64,000 nt of DNA from Serratia liquefaciens ATCC 27592 (GCF_000422085.1 NC_021741.1:2976001-3040000), one strand, 5' to 3'; counted from the first letter of the stretch, positions 18,686 through 28,354 are shown. Numbers and translations are program-made. Notes: generated by a model from the sequence alone, not told the origin.

Positions 18686-18787
18686 TTAGCTCAGAACAAC
18701 AACCAGCATGGCTGCGATAGAGATCCAGAACGCCGCCGTTGCAATAACAACATGGGATAATCTTGCACGATAGAGTACTTGGCTCAT
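18686..18787 (-). CDS. Candidate 33-residue membrane peptide
   Basis: ORF MSQVLYRARLSHVV followed by a hydrophobic span (IATAAFWISIAAMLVVVLS). GAGGT lies 5 bases before the ATG and a strong terminator follows, so the unit looks like a free-standing small gene. Basic N-terminus and hydrophobic C-terminus suggest a single-span inner-membrane protein. Not recognised. Confidence 0.6.
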   Translation of the reverse strand: MSQVLYRARLSHVVIATAAFWISIAAMLVVVLS

Positions 18788-18993
18788 ATTAACCTCACAG
18801 GCTTCTGACTAGCGGTAGATAACATCACTTCTTGAAAGTTATCTTAATCCACTGCTCCGACCATTTATTTGCGCAAGATCACTATTTACCAGATAAACTA
18901 TATCGATGCGAAAACATGGAATTTCGATCACATTAATTTAACGTTAATAGAGCGAAATGAATAAAAATATCCCGTTGTTATAGCACGAAGGTA

Positions 18994-19935
18994 TCAATCA
19001 TCGCTCCAGGGCAGGCGTGGCGCGGTCATGCGCGGACCGCAATAGCCGACGACATCGGGAAAACGTGAATTCCCCTGCTCCCAATCACGCTGCGCACGGC
19101 TAATCTCTTGTTTGCTGTGGCCGACAAAATTCCACCAAATGAGAATCTCTTCGGTTAATGGCAAGCCACCGATTAATAATGCACGACTTCCTTTCTTGGC
19201 ATGTAACTCGATACGGTTAAGATTTATACCTAAATAGGCGAATTCATCAGGTGAAAATTTTTCATCATTAACCTCAAATGCACCAATAAGGGGCAATAAA
19301 CCTATTTCAAATTCTTTTCGCAGAGGTAATTGCAAATAACCATCAGCCTGCCATTCCAAATCCATGGCGATTAACGGTGAAAAAGTCGACACCGGTGAAC
19401 GATATTGTTCGAACTCCCCTACCAGCAAAGTATGCTTCACTTCGTCGTGCAGCCAGCACGGCAAGTCGGGATAATGATCGAAGCGCGGCGCCGTATCGGC
19501 ATGTTCTGCGGGCAAGGCAATCCACAATTGTGCAGCATGCAGACGCCGTTGCTCACCGGTGGACTGTTCGGTATGCGCTATACCGCGTCCTGCGGTCATC
19601 AGATTGACCTGTCCGGGCCGTATCACCTGTTCGCTGCCCAGGCTATCCCGGTGCAGAACTTCCCCTTCAATCATCCAGGTAAAGGTTTGCAGACCGATAT
19701 GCGGATGTGGGCCAACGTCCATCCCCTGCGAGGAACCGCTGAATACCGACGGGCCTGCATGGTCGAGAAAGCACCATGCGCCCAGCGTACGCCGTTCACG
19801 GGTGGGCAAGGCACGGCTTATCGGGATACCACCAACTTCGGCGTTACGTACGGCAATACGTTGGATCTGACGGATGCCGTCAACCACAGGACAATCACGG
19901 GAAGAGGATGAATAGGTTGGGCGGGAATTGCTCAT
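18994..19935 (-). CDS. Pirin family protein
   Basis: A 313-residue bicupin. The N-terminal cupin holds the metal ligands in DVGPHPHIGLQTFTWMIEGE and AGRGIAHTEQS (three His and one Glu). Bacterial pirins such as E. coli YhhW can oxidise quercetin; the natural substrate here is not known. GGAGG lies 8 bases before the ATG. The gene is AT-richer in its middle third than in its N-terminal part. Confidence 0.9.
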   Translation of the reverse strand: MSNSRPTYSSSSRDCPVVDGIRQIQRIAVRNAEVGGIPISRALPTRERRTLGAWCFLDHAGPSVFSGSSQGMDVGPHPHIGLQTFTWMIEGEVLHRDSLGSEQVIRPGQVNLMTAGRGIAHTEQSTGEQRRLHAAQLWIALPAEHADTAPRFDHYPDLPCWLHDEVKHTLLVGEFEQYRSPVSTFSPLIAMDLEWQADGYLQLPLRKEFEIGLLPLIGAFEVNDEKFSPDEFAYLGINLNRIELHAKKGSRALLIGGLPLTEEILIWWNFVGHSKQEISRAQRDWEQGNSRFPDVVGYCGPRMTAPRLPWSDD

Positions 19936-20031
19936 GATTAACGCCTCCAGAACGACACACGGGTTGAGTGAGTAGCTGGACGCCAGCTTATCATGAGCAA
20001 GCGACCAGAACGCAACCCGGGAGGCAGAAGG

Positions 20032-20196
20032 CTACGACGCCTTTATATAGCAGCCTTTGATGTCGACCTCATCGCGCGCATGCTTGAGATCGGAAAAGTA
20101 AGTCACACCAAAAAGAATCGATACCACTAACAACACGGAAACCAGTAAACCGATAACGGCCAACAGCTTGGTTTCATCGTGGAGATTGTGCTCCAT
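20032..20196 (-). CDS. Small membrane protein, 54 residues
   Basis: Starts MEHNLHDETKLLAV with AGGAGATAAA before the ATG. One span (about 12-34, IGLLVSVLLVVSILFGVTYF) and a charged tail ending GCYIKAS. It starts 24 bases downstream of the stop of another small membrane ORF, suggesting a two-gene operon. Family not recognised. Confidence 0.6.
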   Translation of the reverse strand: MEHNLHDETKLLAVIGLLVSVLLVVSILFGVTYFSDLKHARDEVDIKGCYIKAS

Positions 20197-20219
20197 TTTA
20201 TCTCCTGTATTGAACGACA

Positions 20220-20360
20220 TCACGTCAGCCATAGCGTGACTGAAAGCGTAAAAATGATCAGGGAACAGGACGCTATCGCCAGCACAATGACAGCGAATTG
20301 CACGTCTCCCAAAGTTTCACGGTAGTTTTTATCTTGTGAGGTATTACGTTGTTGTTTCAC
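20220..20360 (-). CDS. Candidate 46-residue membrane protein
   Basis: Starts at GTG (KQQRNTSQDKNYRETLGD), then one hydrophobic span (FAVIVLAIASCSLIIFTLSV) and ends LWLT. It lies just upstream of the 54-residue membrane protein and on the same strand. There is no strong ribosome site, so confidence is modest. Confidence 0.4.
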   Translation of the reverse strand: MKQQRNTSQDKNYRETLGDVQFAVIVLAIASCSLIIFTLSVTLWLT

Positions 20361-20599
20361 AGAATCTATCTTAACTCATCACGCGTTAACGTTTTTGTGA
20401 AGGGTGATTGATAAAAGCCCGCCATTGCGGGTTTGTCAGATTCCGCGCCCAATGCCACTCAGACCTCAAGAGTGGCAAGACGCTATCAACTTTCCTCACC
20501 AGGGTCAACACTCCCCCAGAACTGAGATGACCAAGATTACGATGCATTCAAAAGTCTTATTAAGACAATAAAATAATTAGGCTAACTTATGCAAGTAAA

Positions 20600-20627
20600 C
20601 ATAAAAAAAGCCCGATAACAGATCGGG
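20600..20627 (-). terminator. Terminator after kbp
   Basis: On the minus strand GCCCGATCTGTTATCGGGC is followed by TTTTTTTA, about 30 bases after the kbp stop codon. Confidence 0.85.
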
Positions 20628-20654
20628 CCAGGCAGTGTCGTGCTGCTGTGGGTG

Positions 20655-21101
20655 TTACTGCGGAATACGCAGCACCTGCCCCGGATAGATTTTGTCCGGG
20701 CTGGACAGCATTGGCTTGTTCGCTTCGAAAATCTTGTTATACAGATTTGCGTTGCCATACACTTCTTTCGAGACCGCACTCAGGGTGTCGCCCTTCTTCA
20801 CGGTATAGAAACGGCTTTCCGCGGCGGCTTGTTCAACCGCTACTTTGTCTTCCACGCCGCTGATACCTGCCACGTTACCGATGGCCACCAGGATCTTCTC
20901 TTTCAGCTCCTGACTGACCGCATCCCCGGTTACTACGGCTTTACCGTCAACCACCTGCACATCAACCTTATCGATACCCGGCAAGCCGGTTTTATTGAGA
21001 TGGTCCTTCAGTTTGGCGCTTTGATCTTCGGCTGTCGCATTGCCGGTCACTGTGTCCCACAGTTTCTCGCCCGCTTCTTTGACGAAGTTAAACAAACCCA
21101 T
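20655..21101 (-). CDS. kbp: Potassium-binding BON/LysM protein Kbp
   Basis: 148 residues. [20 protein letters not shown] begins the protein, a BON domain follows (about 20-90), and then a LysM domain ([20 protein letters not shown] ... [10 protein letters not shown]). This is the layout of E. coli Kbp/YgaU, a cytosolic K+ sensor protein. AAGGAG lies 5 bases before the ATG chosen; an in-frame GTG two codons upstream overlaps that site and is unlikely. Confidence 0.93.
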   Translation of the reverse strand: MGLFNFVKEAGEKLWDTVTGNATAEDQSAKLKDHLNKTGLPGIDKVDVQVVDGKAVVTGDAVSQELKEKILVAIGNVAGISGVEDKVAVEQAAAESRFYTVKKGDTLSAVSKEVYGNANLYNKIFEANKPMLSSPDKIYPGQVLRIPQ

Positions 21102-21329
21102 ATTCACTCCTTTCGATGGTTAGCATGTTGCATTGACTTAAGACTTATTAAGCTTAGCACCGCAAGAGGGATATTCAATTGGTCCAACAGTATTAAGCGG
21201 TTAGAGTAATCCGAAAGTGCCAACTTTCATTGCCAATCTGTCCTTTTGTGCAGCACCTGACATGAAACAATCGCTGAAATTACCTACAATAAGAGCATGG
21301 AAGGATTAGGAGGAAGGATATAAGAAGCG

Positions 21330-21521
21330 ATGTACGCCTTGGTGATGTTTGTCTGTTATCTGGACGGCGGCTGCGCCGATATCGTGGTTGACGTGCTGCG
21401 TGACGAACGCCAGTGCCTGATCAGTATGAAAGAACAAAACCTGCGCCACGCCGGCTGCTTCCCGTTTGAAGATTTTATCGATGGCTTTTGGCTACCCGCC
21501 AACGAATATGCGCCGATGTAA
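21330..21521 (+). CDS. yebW: YebW-like protein (DUF1482)
   Basis: 63 residues. MYALVMFVCYLDGGCADIVV and CFPFEDFIDGFWLPANEY match E. coli YebW. Four cysteines are kept. Function unknown. Confidence 0.9.
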   Translation: MYALVMFVCYLDGGCADIVVDVLRDERQCLISMKEQNLRHAGCFPFEDFIDGFWLPANEYAPM

Positions 21522-21651
21522 ATCGCCAAAAGACTTTTATACTACTTTCCTCTGAGGAATTTCTGAATTCACCGGAAAGCCGGTATGCCGACGATGCTTT
21601 ATGCCACTATTTTGCTAAATTGCCTCACCCGAACGATATGGAGATGGCGCG

Positions 21652-21876
21652 ATGCCCGTTTCTACCTTCTCAAACGAACACTACGAAGCCCTGTTACGCG
21701 ACGTCAGCCTGGTGGTCGGCGGCGCGGTCATTCAACTGATCAATCTCAACAAAAAAGTTTCCGGCAATAATATTCTGGCCCATTTGGTTAACGAGATTGA
21801 ACATGAAACCAATCAGCAACGCTTTGCTACATTGCGTTCCGCCATCGAAGTGATGGGGCAAGCCCCCAAAGGTTAA
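21652..21876 (+). CDS. AriR/YmgB-like small regulator family protein
   Basis: 74 residues. VVGGAVIQLINLNKKVSGNN and ILAHLVNEIEHETN fit the pattern of the YmgB/AriR biofilm and acid-resistance family. All-helical, no span. E. coli YmgB works with other small proteins in the BluR regulon. Family assignment by eye. It is the last host gene before the prophage and has its own terminator. Confidence 0.65.
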   Translation: MPVSTFSNEHYEALLRDVSLVVGGAVIQLINLNKKVSGNNILAHLVNEIEHETNQQRFATLRSAIEVMGQAPKG

Positions 21877-21887
21877 CAACCCAATAA

Positions 21888-21913
21888 AAAAGGCAGAGCT
21901 TTCGCTCTGCCTG
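21888..21913 (+). terminator. Terminator after the AriR-like gene
   Basis: GGCAGAG pairs with CTCTGCC across CTTTCG, after an A-run. T-tract on the plus strand is weak. Confidence 0.6.
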
Positions 21914-22193
21914 ATTACCGTTTTATCCCGACACAGGAAGAGCGCATTATTGTAATTATTGTTATATATCAATACTATGAATATTGACTTGCCCCATAAA
22001 ATCCATTTAGTGGACATGAGGGTGGACGTATTACTCTTTTTACCACTTACATGCCTATCACCCTAAAACAACCTTACCCCAAGTTTGTCCCACCCTATCT
22101 ACCATTACTTCATGACCATCCCCGGAGTGACATAATGCCCACATCCAAATCCCATAGTTAACTAACCTAGTTCATCTGTAATGATGTATTCTG
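21914..22193. other. Host-prophage junction region
   Basis: AT-rich DNA with no gene between the host terminator and the last prophage tail gene. One prophage attachment site must lie in or near it. The core cannot be fixed because the other end of the prophage lies outside the window. No tRNA gene is visible, so integration seems to be intergenic or in an unrecognised site. Confidence 0.5.
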
Positions 22194-22973
22194 TTAAATG
22201 TTAATTCCAACACTTGAGTAGTACGCTCTTAACCAGGTAATAATCGATGACTTTTCTGTCGATGTTAAGGTTCTGTTGTAAATCGCCCAATATGCAATGT
22301 CGCACACGCCAGTATACGATACAGGATTTGCTGGACCACCAATGGCAAACGGTCTAGTTGATCTGGCTGAAGCAGTGCCAGCTGTATACGGGGCCTCTAT
22401 ATTAGCAGTCGCGCCAGTGATGTCGTTGATAGTTATCCCGGTCGTTGATTGATCTAAAATAAACAATCTAAATGATGAAAAATCAACCTGATCTATCTGC
22501 TGCGTCTTTGCAGTAGCATTGGCTGGTGTTGCTGTTGGGTAAGCACCTGAAATTGCAGTAAGCTTGCCTTTTGGCGCTGGGAATCCTGAGTTAGCAACAT
22601 ACATCGATAGCCCTTGTGTGGAATACACCGGGTAATCCACGTTCTGCCCGCTAAATGTCGAAATGAACATAGGCTGGTGTGCGGCATCTGCAAAAGTAGA
22701 TGACGACCTAGCCACACAGATAAGAGTATGCTGTGGTTGCTGCATTAAAGCAGACTGCATATACGCGGTAGTGCCGGTAAATGACACATAATTACTGCTA
22801 ATTGTCGGACTTCCGACGACAGATAGATCGCCCGCACCTCTCAATCCATTTTTTTTTGATTGAGCTAGTGTTCCTCCAAGGATATTGTGACCCATCAGGC
22901 CATTCATCACAGGCGAGATAATAAAGTCACTATCTACGATAGTGGCGTTTTGATCTACTAGCAATAAAGCCAT
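22194..22973 (-). CDS. Tail-associated LamG/concanavalin-like protein
   Basis: 259 residues from MALLLVDQNATIV; AGAGG lies 6 bases before this ATG. The C-terminal text YTGVCDIAYWAIYNRTLTST with a following helix is typical of laminin-G/concanavalin-like jelly rolls found on phage fibres. It is the last gene of the tail operon, so a receptor-binding or accessory fibre role is likely. It starts 2 bases past the stop of the spike gene. Confidence 0.65.
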   Translation of the reverse strand: MALLLVDQNATIVDSDFIISPVMNGLMGHNILGGTLAQSKKNGLRGAGDLSVVGSPTISSNYVSFTGTTAYMQSALMQQPQHTLICVARSSSTFADAAHQPMFISTFSGQNVDYPVYSTQGLSMYVANSGFPAPKGKLTAISGAYPTATPANATAKTQQIDQVDFSSFRLFILDQSTTGITINDITGATANIEAPYTAGTASARSTRPFAIGGPANPVSYTGVCDIAYWAIYNRTLTSTEKSSIITWLRAYYSSVGINI

Positions 22974-22974
22974 T

Positions 22975-25179
22975 TTAAGCCTCTGTTGAGTTAATTTGAT
23001 ATGCAACTGACCAATTTCTTAGGTCATATTTTTTGCCAACTAGATCTGGAATATTTGCGCTAGCATACATCCCAGACCCTGGAAGATATTCATAATCATT
23101 AAGGCTTAACCCATTGCTGGAGTCACATACCATCCCATTACCATTGTGATATGTTTTATCAGCGTATCTGATAATCAAGTCACCAACAGGCTCCCTTGAC
23201 AATTCAATGTGCACAGTAGAAAGGCCAACTAACCTAACTGAATTTATGCTAATTACGGTATCTGTCCCTGAAATTCTGTCAATTGCAGTAAATCCATAAT
23301 CAGAATAATTTGTTGCAGTATTTATAACGTATGGATCAGCTATCCTCAGGGGAGGTTCGGGAACATGCATGGCTATAAGTACATCAGTACCTCTATACAC
23401 GGAAGTTAACGCCTGGAGTGGTTTGAAATCCTGTCTAAGGAATATTACTCTAAACATTATTTCAGCAATTTTCTCACCTAACCACCTATAACCATTTGAG
23501 TCTAAATGTCCATTCTTGTCGGTATATGGGTAATAACCTCCAACTAGGAATACATGGTCCAATTCATTAGCCATTTCAATTTGTGCCATGCCTATTGCCA
23601 TGTCATGCGTATCGACAGTAAAAGAAGCTCCAGTTTGAACCATGAAAATACCAGACAGGCGGTCATCTCCTGGAATAGTAATTCTATCTGACTGCATATC
23701 TTCAAATAGTGACTCGGTACTAGCCTTAAAAACACTCTTAGTATTGAATGGGTAATCGTTTTCTCCCTGAATGTAAATAAATGCCCCCACCTGGTAAGAA
23801 TTCCCTGCCGAAGATGCTATAGAGCTAACGCCTGACTCAGCATCAATATATCGTTGATATATATTAGGTGATGCACCTTTGCTAAGCTGAGCAACGTTCC
23901 TACCACCAACGCCTGCCGCACTAGCAATGAAAATCTTACTTGGATCAGAGCTTTTTATAACGTAATCAAGATACCTCCGGCGCAATGAATTTAAAGCAGA
24001 CTCCCCAGGAGTTTCACCATAAGCGATAGTACCCGGAGCTAATGATGATACTTGCGATGCTGTTAGCGTTGCCCCTGAAGCATCGCAACACGTTGCAATG
24101 AGAGGATTTAAAGTTGAGCCGCCACGCGGGGTAAATGTTGCGGCGGTCGGTGAGGCTGGCATCACAGAATCACCAAACATTTTGTTATCGAATGGTTGCG
24201 TAATACTGATTGCTGGCCATCCCTCAGTGCCATTTTGAAGCGATTGCCCATAAAGAATTACGTGAATCAACTCAGCCAAAAAGGAAATTACGTTTACCGA
24301 TCTAGAGTTAACGAAAGATCTGCTTTGAGCACCAACAACTTCCATTTCTTGTGATGTCGTAGAAATCCAATTTTCCTGACCTGGGTCTGATGGTGTTGAT
24401 ATCTCCTTGCAGCGACCATACTTGTCTGCATAAAAAACACCATCGTCTCCTGGTACGGTTTGAGATTCTATTGCTACTGCTTGCGTAGAAATATTACCAT
24501 TTTGCAATACTGGCACATCGCTCTTTCTTGCAACCTCAACGCTTCTACCAAATTTATCAGAAACGCTTAGGACACCGTCATCGAGCCGCATGACTCTAAA
24601 TGCCGAGGTGGTTAACTCGCCATCAGTAATATCTACAGATGGCTGTCCTTTTTCATTAACAACCGCAAAATCAACTTTTGCAGTATTGCTTTTAACCAAT
24701 CCGGTTACTTGATTAACTGCATCATTTATTGCTTCTGTTGACGGGTAGCTTTTACCAGTGTAAGTGGCAACTCCAGCTTCGTTTTTATACTGGTCTACAA
24801 AATCAATGTTTGTAGATCCTGTGACATTGAACAGTGCATCCAGCGGAATTGTACCGGCTGTTATGGCTGCCTGAGCTGCATCAACAGATGGATACACATT
24901 AGAGGCAATGCTGGCGTTATGCGCTGATTCTGCTGCACTACTGGCTGATAATCCAGCCGCTAATTCAGAGCTGGCAGCATTTGCTGCTGACTCTACTGAA
25001 GCATTCTTATTCTCGTTGGCAGACAAGGCTGATTGTGCAGCTTCTTCAGCACTCGATTTTGCCTGTTCTGAAAAATCCTCGGCTTGCTTTGTATACTCCG
25101 CGAAACCCTTGGCTTCTGCGGCAGCAACCTCAGCCATGGAGGCATATTTTTTGGCGCTTGCGGTTTCTGATGCTGACAT
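22975..25179 (-). CDS. Tail spike with SGNH/sialate-acetylesterase-like domain
   Basis: 734 residues. The first 110 are Ala/Glu-rich and helical (coiled-coil stalk), and about 110-270 look like a linker. The central part carries SGNH/SASA blocks: VILYGQSLQNG (nucleophile Ser), GVGGRNVAQ (Gly), YIQGENDYPF (block III) and DKNGHLDSNGYRWLG (Asp/His). A role in removing acyl groups from surface polysaccharide during adsorption is inferred. The C-terminal 150 residues are beta-rich. Confidence 0.7.
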   Translation of the reverse strand: MSASETASAKKYASMAEVAAAEAKGFAEYTKQAEDFSEQAKSSAEEAAQSALSANENKNASVESAANAASSELAAGLSASSAAESAHNASIASNVYPSVDAAQAAITAGTIPLDALFNVTGSTNIDFVDQYKNEAGVATYTGKSYPSTEAINDAVNQVTGLVKSNTAKVDFAVVNEKGQPSVDITDGELTTSAFRVMRLDDGVLSVSDKFGRSVEVARKSDVPVLQNGNISTQAVAIESQTVPGDDGVFYADKYGRCKEISTPSDPGQENWISTTSQEMEVVGAQSRSFVNSRSVNVISFLAELIHVILYGQSLQNGTEGWPAISITQPFDNKMFGDSVMPASPTAATFTPRGGSTLNPLIATCCDASGATLTASQVSSLAPGTIAYGETPGESALNSLRRRYLDYVIKSSDPSKIFIASAAGVGGRNVAQLSKGASPNIYQRYIDAESGVSSIASSAGNSYQVGAFIYIQGENDYPFNTKSVFKASTESLFEDMQSDRITIPGDDRLSGIFMVQTGASFTVDTHDMAIGMAQIEMANELDHVFLVGGYYPYTDKNGHLDSNGYRWLGEKIAEIMFRVIFLRQDFKPLQALTSVYRGTDVLIAMHVPEPPLRIADPYVINTATNYSDYGFTAIDRISGTDTVISINSVRLVGLSTVHIELSREPVGDLIIRYADKTYHNGNGMVCDSSNGLSLNDYEYLPGSGMYASANIPDLVGKKYDLRNWSVAYQINSTEA

Positions 25180-25197
25180 ATTTTGATTTATCCAAAA

Positions 25198-25222
25198 TAA
25201 AAAAGGCGCTTTTGCGCCTTGT
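25198..25222 (-). terminator. Terminator between fibre and spike genes
   Basis: Minus strand AAGGCGCAAAAGCGCCTTTTTTATTTT, directly after the glycine-rich fibre gene. Read-through would need late antitermination, or the spike gene has its own promoter. Confidence 0.85.
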
Positions 25223-25237
25223 TGATTATTGTTTTTT

Positions 25238-26527
25238 TCACCACTCTATGATTACAACACCTGCCTTGCCGCTGCCTCCTGCATATATGGTGTTGGTGAA
25301 GGCTGAATCATATGCACCTCCTCCTCCAGCTCCATAAGAACGGGCAGATATACCACCACCCGAGCCTGCGCGACCTCCTCCGCCAAAATAAGATGAGCCA
25401 CCGTTGCCGGTCAGCCTTGCAGTTGCGTTTTGTCCGTCACTGCCATCACCACCGAATATGTTAATATTCCCTCCGGTTGCGGCCCCTCCACCGCCGCCAG
25501 CCGTGTTAACTGAACTGGCAAACCCACCGCCAGAGCCTCCAGTAGCCTGACAGAAAGCCCCAAATGATGATGCCCCCCCGTTCATTCCCACTGTTGGCCC
25601 ATTAACTCCAGCCCCTCCTGCGCCAATCGTAATGGGTATTACTGAGCCAGGAATAACTGTATACACGCCAATTGCCGTTCCCCCCGCGCCTCCACCTGAT
25701 CCTGAAAATGTATCTGATGTTGTTGCTGCCTGGCAGCCGACCCCCCCGCCTCCACCTGCAGTGCATGTCACTTTCACTGATGTGACATTTTGAGGTACCA
25801 AAAACGATCCTGAAGACGTATAGGTTGCCATTCCGCTGGAGGGCGAATAGCTGCTCATATTCGTGCCATCGCAGTGAATCTGGATCACTGATTTTGGGTA
25901 AGAGGGTACGCCGACCGCGCCGACTGCTGTTGTTGTACAGACAACGCTAAATGCGCCAGCAGTCTTGTTATCAATAATCCAGTCTTTCAGCCACGGAGGG
26001 AAATACAGATATAAGTTCGAGGTCAGAGTCCCACTGATAACAATTCGGTCTTTCGACGCCTGCAGCGTCGTCAGGGTGGTATTCGCTGAATTCATGGTAA
26101 TGGATGTATCACCATACCCAGCCAAAGGTACCCAACCCGTTGCAGTTGCTGTAGACACCTCTGGATTATTAATATTAGCTTCCGTGAGGTTTATCCACAC
26201 ACCGCTGTATGTACTATTAGGGATTATTGCACCCTTTGGATATCCAGTAATAGATGTAGAGAATGCGGAGTTATATGGATAACTCATCCCCGCATCCTGC
26301 CACTGCTGCTTTTGAGTAATGGCATAAAGAATGCCATTCATATCCTTTCCTTTAGGTGGCTTACCACCTGCACTAATCGGGGTCATAGTTAATGGAGGGA
26401 ATCCACTATCAAAAGTAGCGTCACCATCGGCTAGCGTAGTTCCTGTGGAATCTACAGGAATGCTATTTTTATTACCATTAACAGAGAATGCCTTTGTCGT
26501 GCGAGAAGGGATGTCTGAGGAATTCAT
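25238..26527 (-). CDS. Glycine-rich tail fibre protein
   Basis: 429 residues from MNSSDIPSRTTKAFSVNG, with AGCAGGT upstream of the ATG. The N-terminal 120 residues (PPLTMTPISAGGKPPKGKDM) form a baseplate-binding region common in fibres. The C-terminal 170 residues are a run of glycine-rich segments (GGGGG, GGSGGG, GGGGRAGSGGG), like the polyglycine sandwiches of some phage adhesins. The C-terminus GKAGVVIIEW is typical. Likely the main receptor-binding fibre or its tip. Confidence 0.75.
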   Translation of the reverse strand: MNSSDIPSRTTKAFSVNGNKNSIPVDSTGTTLADGDATFDSGFPPLTMTPISAGGKPPKGKDMNGILYAITQKQQWQDAGMSYPYNSAFSTSITGYPKGAIIPNSTYSGVWINLTEANINNPEVSTATATGWVPLAGYGDTSITMNSANTTLTTLQASKDRIVISGTLTSNLYLYFPPWLKDWIIDNKTAGAFSVVCTTTAVGAVGVPSYPKSVIQIHCDGTNMSSYSPSSGMATYTSSGSFLVPQNVTSVKVTCTAGGGGGVGCQAATTSDTFSGSGGGAGGTAIGVYTVIPGSVIPITIGAGGAGVNGPTVGMNGGASSFGAFCQATGGSGGGFASSVNTAGGGGGAATGGNINIFGGDGSDGQNATARLTGNGGSSYFGGGGRAGSGGGISARSYGAGGGGAYDSAFTNTIYAGGSGKAGVVIIEW

Positions 26528-26528
26528 T

Positions 26529-27119
26529 TTATACCTGCTGTTCAATGTTTACGGTGACACCGGCCGGGAATGGCAATGCTCCAGAGCTTTGGACAATTGC
26601 CAATTCTACCGTTGAAAGTTGAAACTCAAAAACATAAGTCATCACCATATCTCCGTCATTTCGGACATATGCCTTTCCGCTACTTCCAAACATATACATC
26701 AGCATCCTATTCATGCTTGGAATGGTGCAATCAGTAATATTTGCCATTGCCTTGAGCATTATTAACTTTCTGTATGCATCATTTGTCAGGGAAACGGTGG
26801 ATGTTTGTTGCTCCCCGGTATAAAACGGAGCCTGGTCGAAGGGTTGAGGGTCATCGATTACTGGGGTGATGTTAGTTGCTTCATCATAGCCAAAAAACTT
26901 TTCACTAGGGGTTACTGTTAGTAATCTACTGACAACAACGATTTTTCCCCAGACATCCAACCCATATGTATCGGCGGTTTCTATATTCCATATAACATCG
27001 TAGAAATCATCTAAAAACTTACCTGTATCCATCGTCGTGTTGAATGTTTCGATTATGCTTCTAAGCTTCGGACTTCCTGCGTATTGAGCAAGGATTGTAT
27101 CTGCTGGACTATCCATCAT
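26529..27119 (-). CDS. DUF2612 baseplate wedge protein
   Basis: 196 residues. FYDVIWNIETADTYGLDVWGKIV fits DUF2612, a baseplate family lying between protein J and the fibres. Its start overlaps the stop of the J gene (ATGA). Confidence 0.8.
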   Translation of the reverse strand: MMDSPADTILAQYAGSPKLRSIIETFNTTMDTGKFLDDFYDVIWNIETADTYGLDVWGKIVVVSRLLTVTPSEKFFGYDEATNITPVIDDPQPFDQAPFYTGEQQTSTVSLTNDAYRKLIMLKAMANITDCTIPSMNRMLMYMFGSSGKAYVRNDGDMVMTYVFEFQLSTVELAIVQSSGALPFPAGVTVNIEQQV

Positions 27120-28354
27120 GCCACCAACTCAACATCTATATTTGTTGCGTCAATTGTGGGTATTTGGTCAATTCCGAATTCGACGGAAGAAGTGTATGTA
27201 GTTCCATCCTTGGATATAGTGATGCCTAGTATGTTTATGTTTGATTGGTCGATAGACTGAACGCCAGAATAGTACCTACCGGCAAATATCTTTGACCCTA
27301 TCCTGGCCCTAGTACCACCATCATCACCGTTGAATGAGTTGATTATTGCTTGCTGTACTAACGCAGAGATATTTGACGGTAGCGAATCGTTACTTTCTAT
27401 TTCAACTTTGAAATGTACGCTTACGGCTGTTGGTGTAACCCACTTAATTGTGTATTCGGGGTATGGATAAACATAGTTTTCGTCGTCCTGAACAACAAAG
27501 GTGGTTGTTCCATTCATGTTGACGCCAGGAGGGGCGGAGTTGAATATTGCAGTCCCTACTCCGCTAGCCGAACCGCCGTACACCGCTACGTAAATTGAAT
27601 GGGCTAATACACTGTAGTTTGTTACGCCCTTATTCACTGCAGATCCGGTCTTATTGTCGGTAACGTAAGCATCTGACACGCCATCCACAGCCAGAACAGC
27701 GGCATATACTGAAGCCAAGGTATTCCTTGCGTTCTTTGCCACCGACTGTTTGCGGCGATATTCAAAATTAGCCCGCCCCTCCACGTCATTTCCTAACACC
27801 CCGGCCGCCAGGTTGGTAATGCTAGACCACCCAATCACGGCTCTGTAGATGGTGTTTAATGCACCGATTGGGCATGCAACGGGACCTTCAGTTTGATTCT
27901 GGAAGACAATATCTATCGACCCTGATGCCGGTATCGTTGCAGGCGCTAGTGAGTAGTAGAGGTACCCGTTAGAATCTTGTGCGATGCTGTTGGCCGGTAT
28001 AATTGCCCCCACCTGTCCCTCACAGGTACCGGTGACAAGTGTTCCAGTTGCAGCAATACGGTCGATAAAATAGATCCGCGCGATACCATCTTGGTAGCGA
28101 CCGTAGGTGTAATCTGGGTTAATTAGGTTTGTTATCTTTGCCAGCTCATCATTCTTTGCTGCAATGATGGCCGTGTCACTCATCGCAATCTGCCCTTGAG
28201 GCGTGGTCAGACTGGTGCTCATGCCGCCGCCCATTGCTGTATCCAGATCGCTCAAGCGGCCATTAAGTATGTCCAGCTCATCGGGAATGGCTAAGCCGGT
28301 TTCGGTGATCGTCACCGCAGGTACGGCGGTTGTTACTACTACTGAATCAGCCAT
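27116..28354 (-). CDS. Baseplate J-like protein
   Basis: 412 residues with the J-like pattern: DYTYGRYQDGIARIYFIDR, SITNLAAGVLGNDVEGRANF and YRRKQSVAKNARNTLAS. It forms the baseplate wedge of contractile tails. GAGG lies 6 bases before the ATG. Confidence 0.9.
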   Translation of the reverse strand: MADSVVVTTAVPAVTITETGLAIPDELDILNGRLSDLDTAMGGGMSTSLTTPQGQIAMSDTAIIAAKNDELAKITNLINPDYTYGRYQDGIARIYFIDRIAATGTLVTGTCEGQVGAIIPANSIAQDSNGYLYYSLAPATIPASGSIDIVFQNQTEGPVACPIGALNTIYRAVIGWSSITNLAAGVLGNDVEGRANFEYRRKQSVAKNARNTLASVYAAVLAVDGVSDAYVTDNKTGSAVNKGVTNYSVLAHSIYVAVYGGSASGVGTAIFNSAPPGVNMNGTTTFVVQDDENYVYPYPEYTIKWVTPTAVSVHFKVEIESNDSLPSNISALVQQAIINSFNGDDGGTRARIGSKIFAGRYYSGVQSIDQSNINILGITISKDGTTYTSSVEFGIDQIPTIDATNIDVELVA

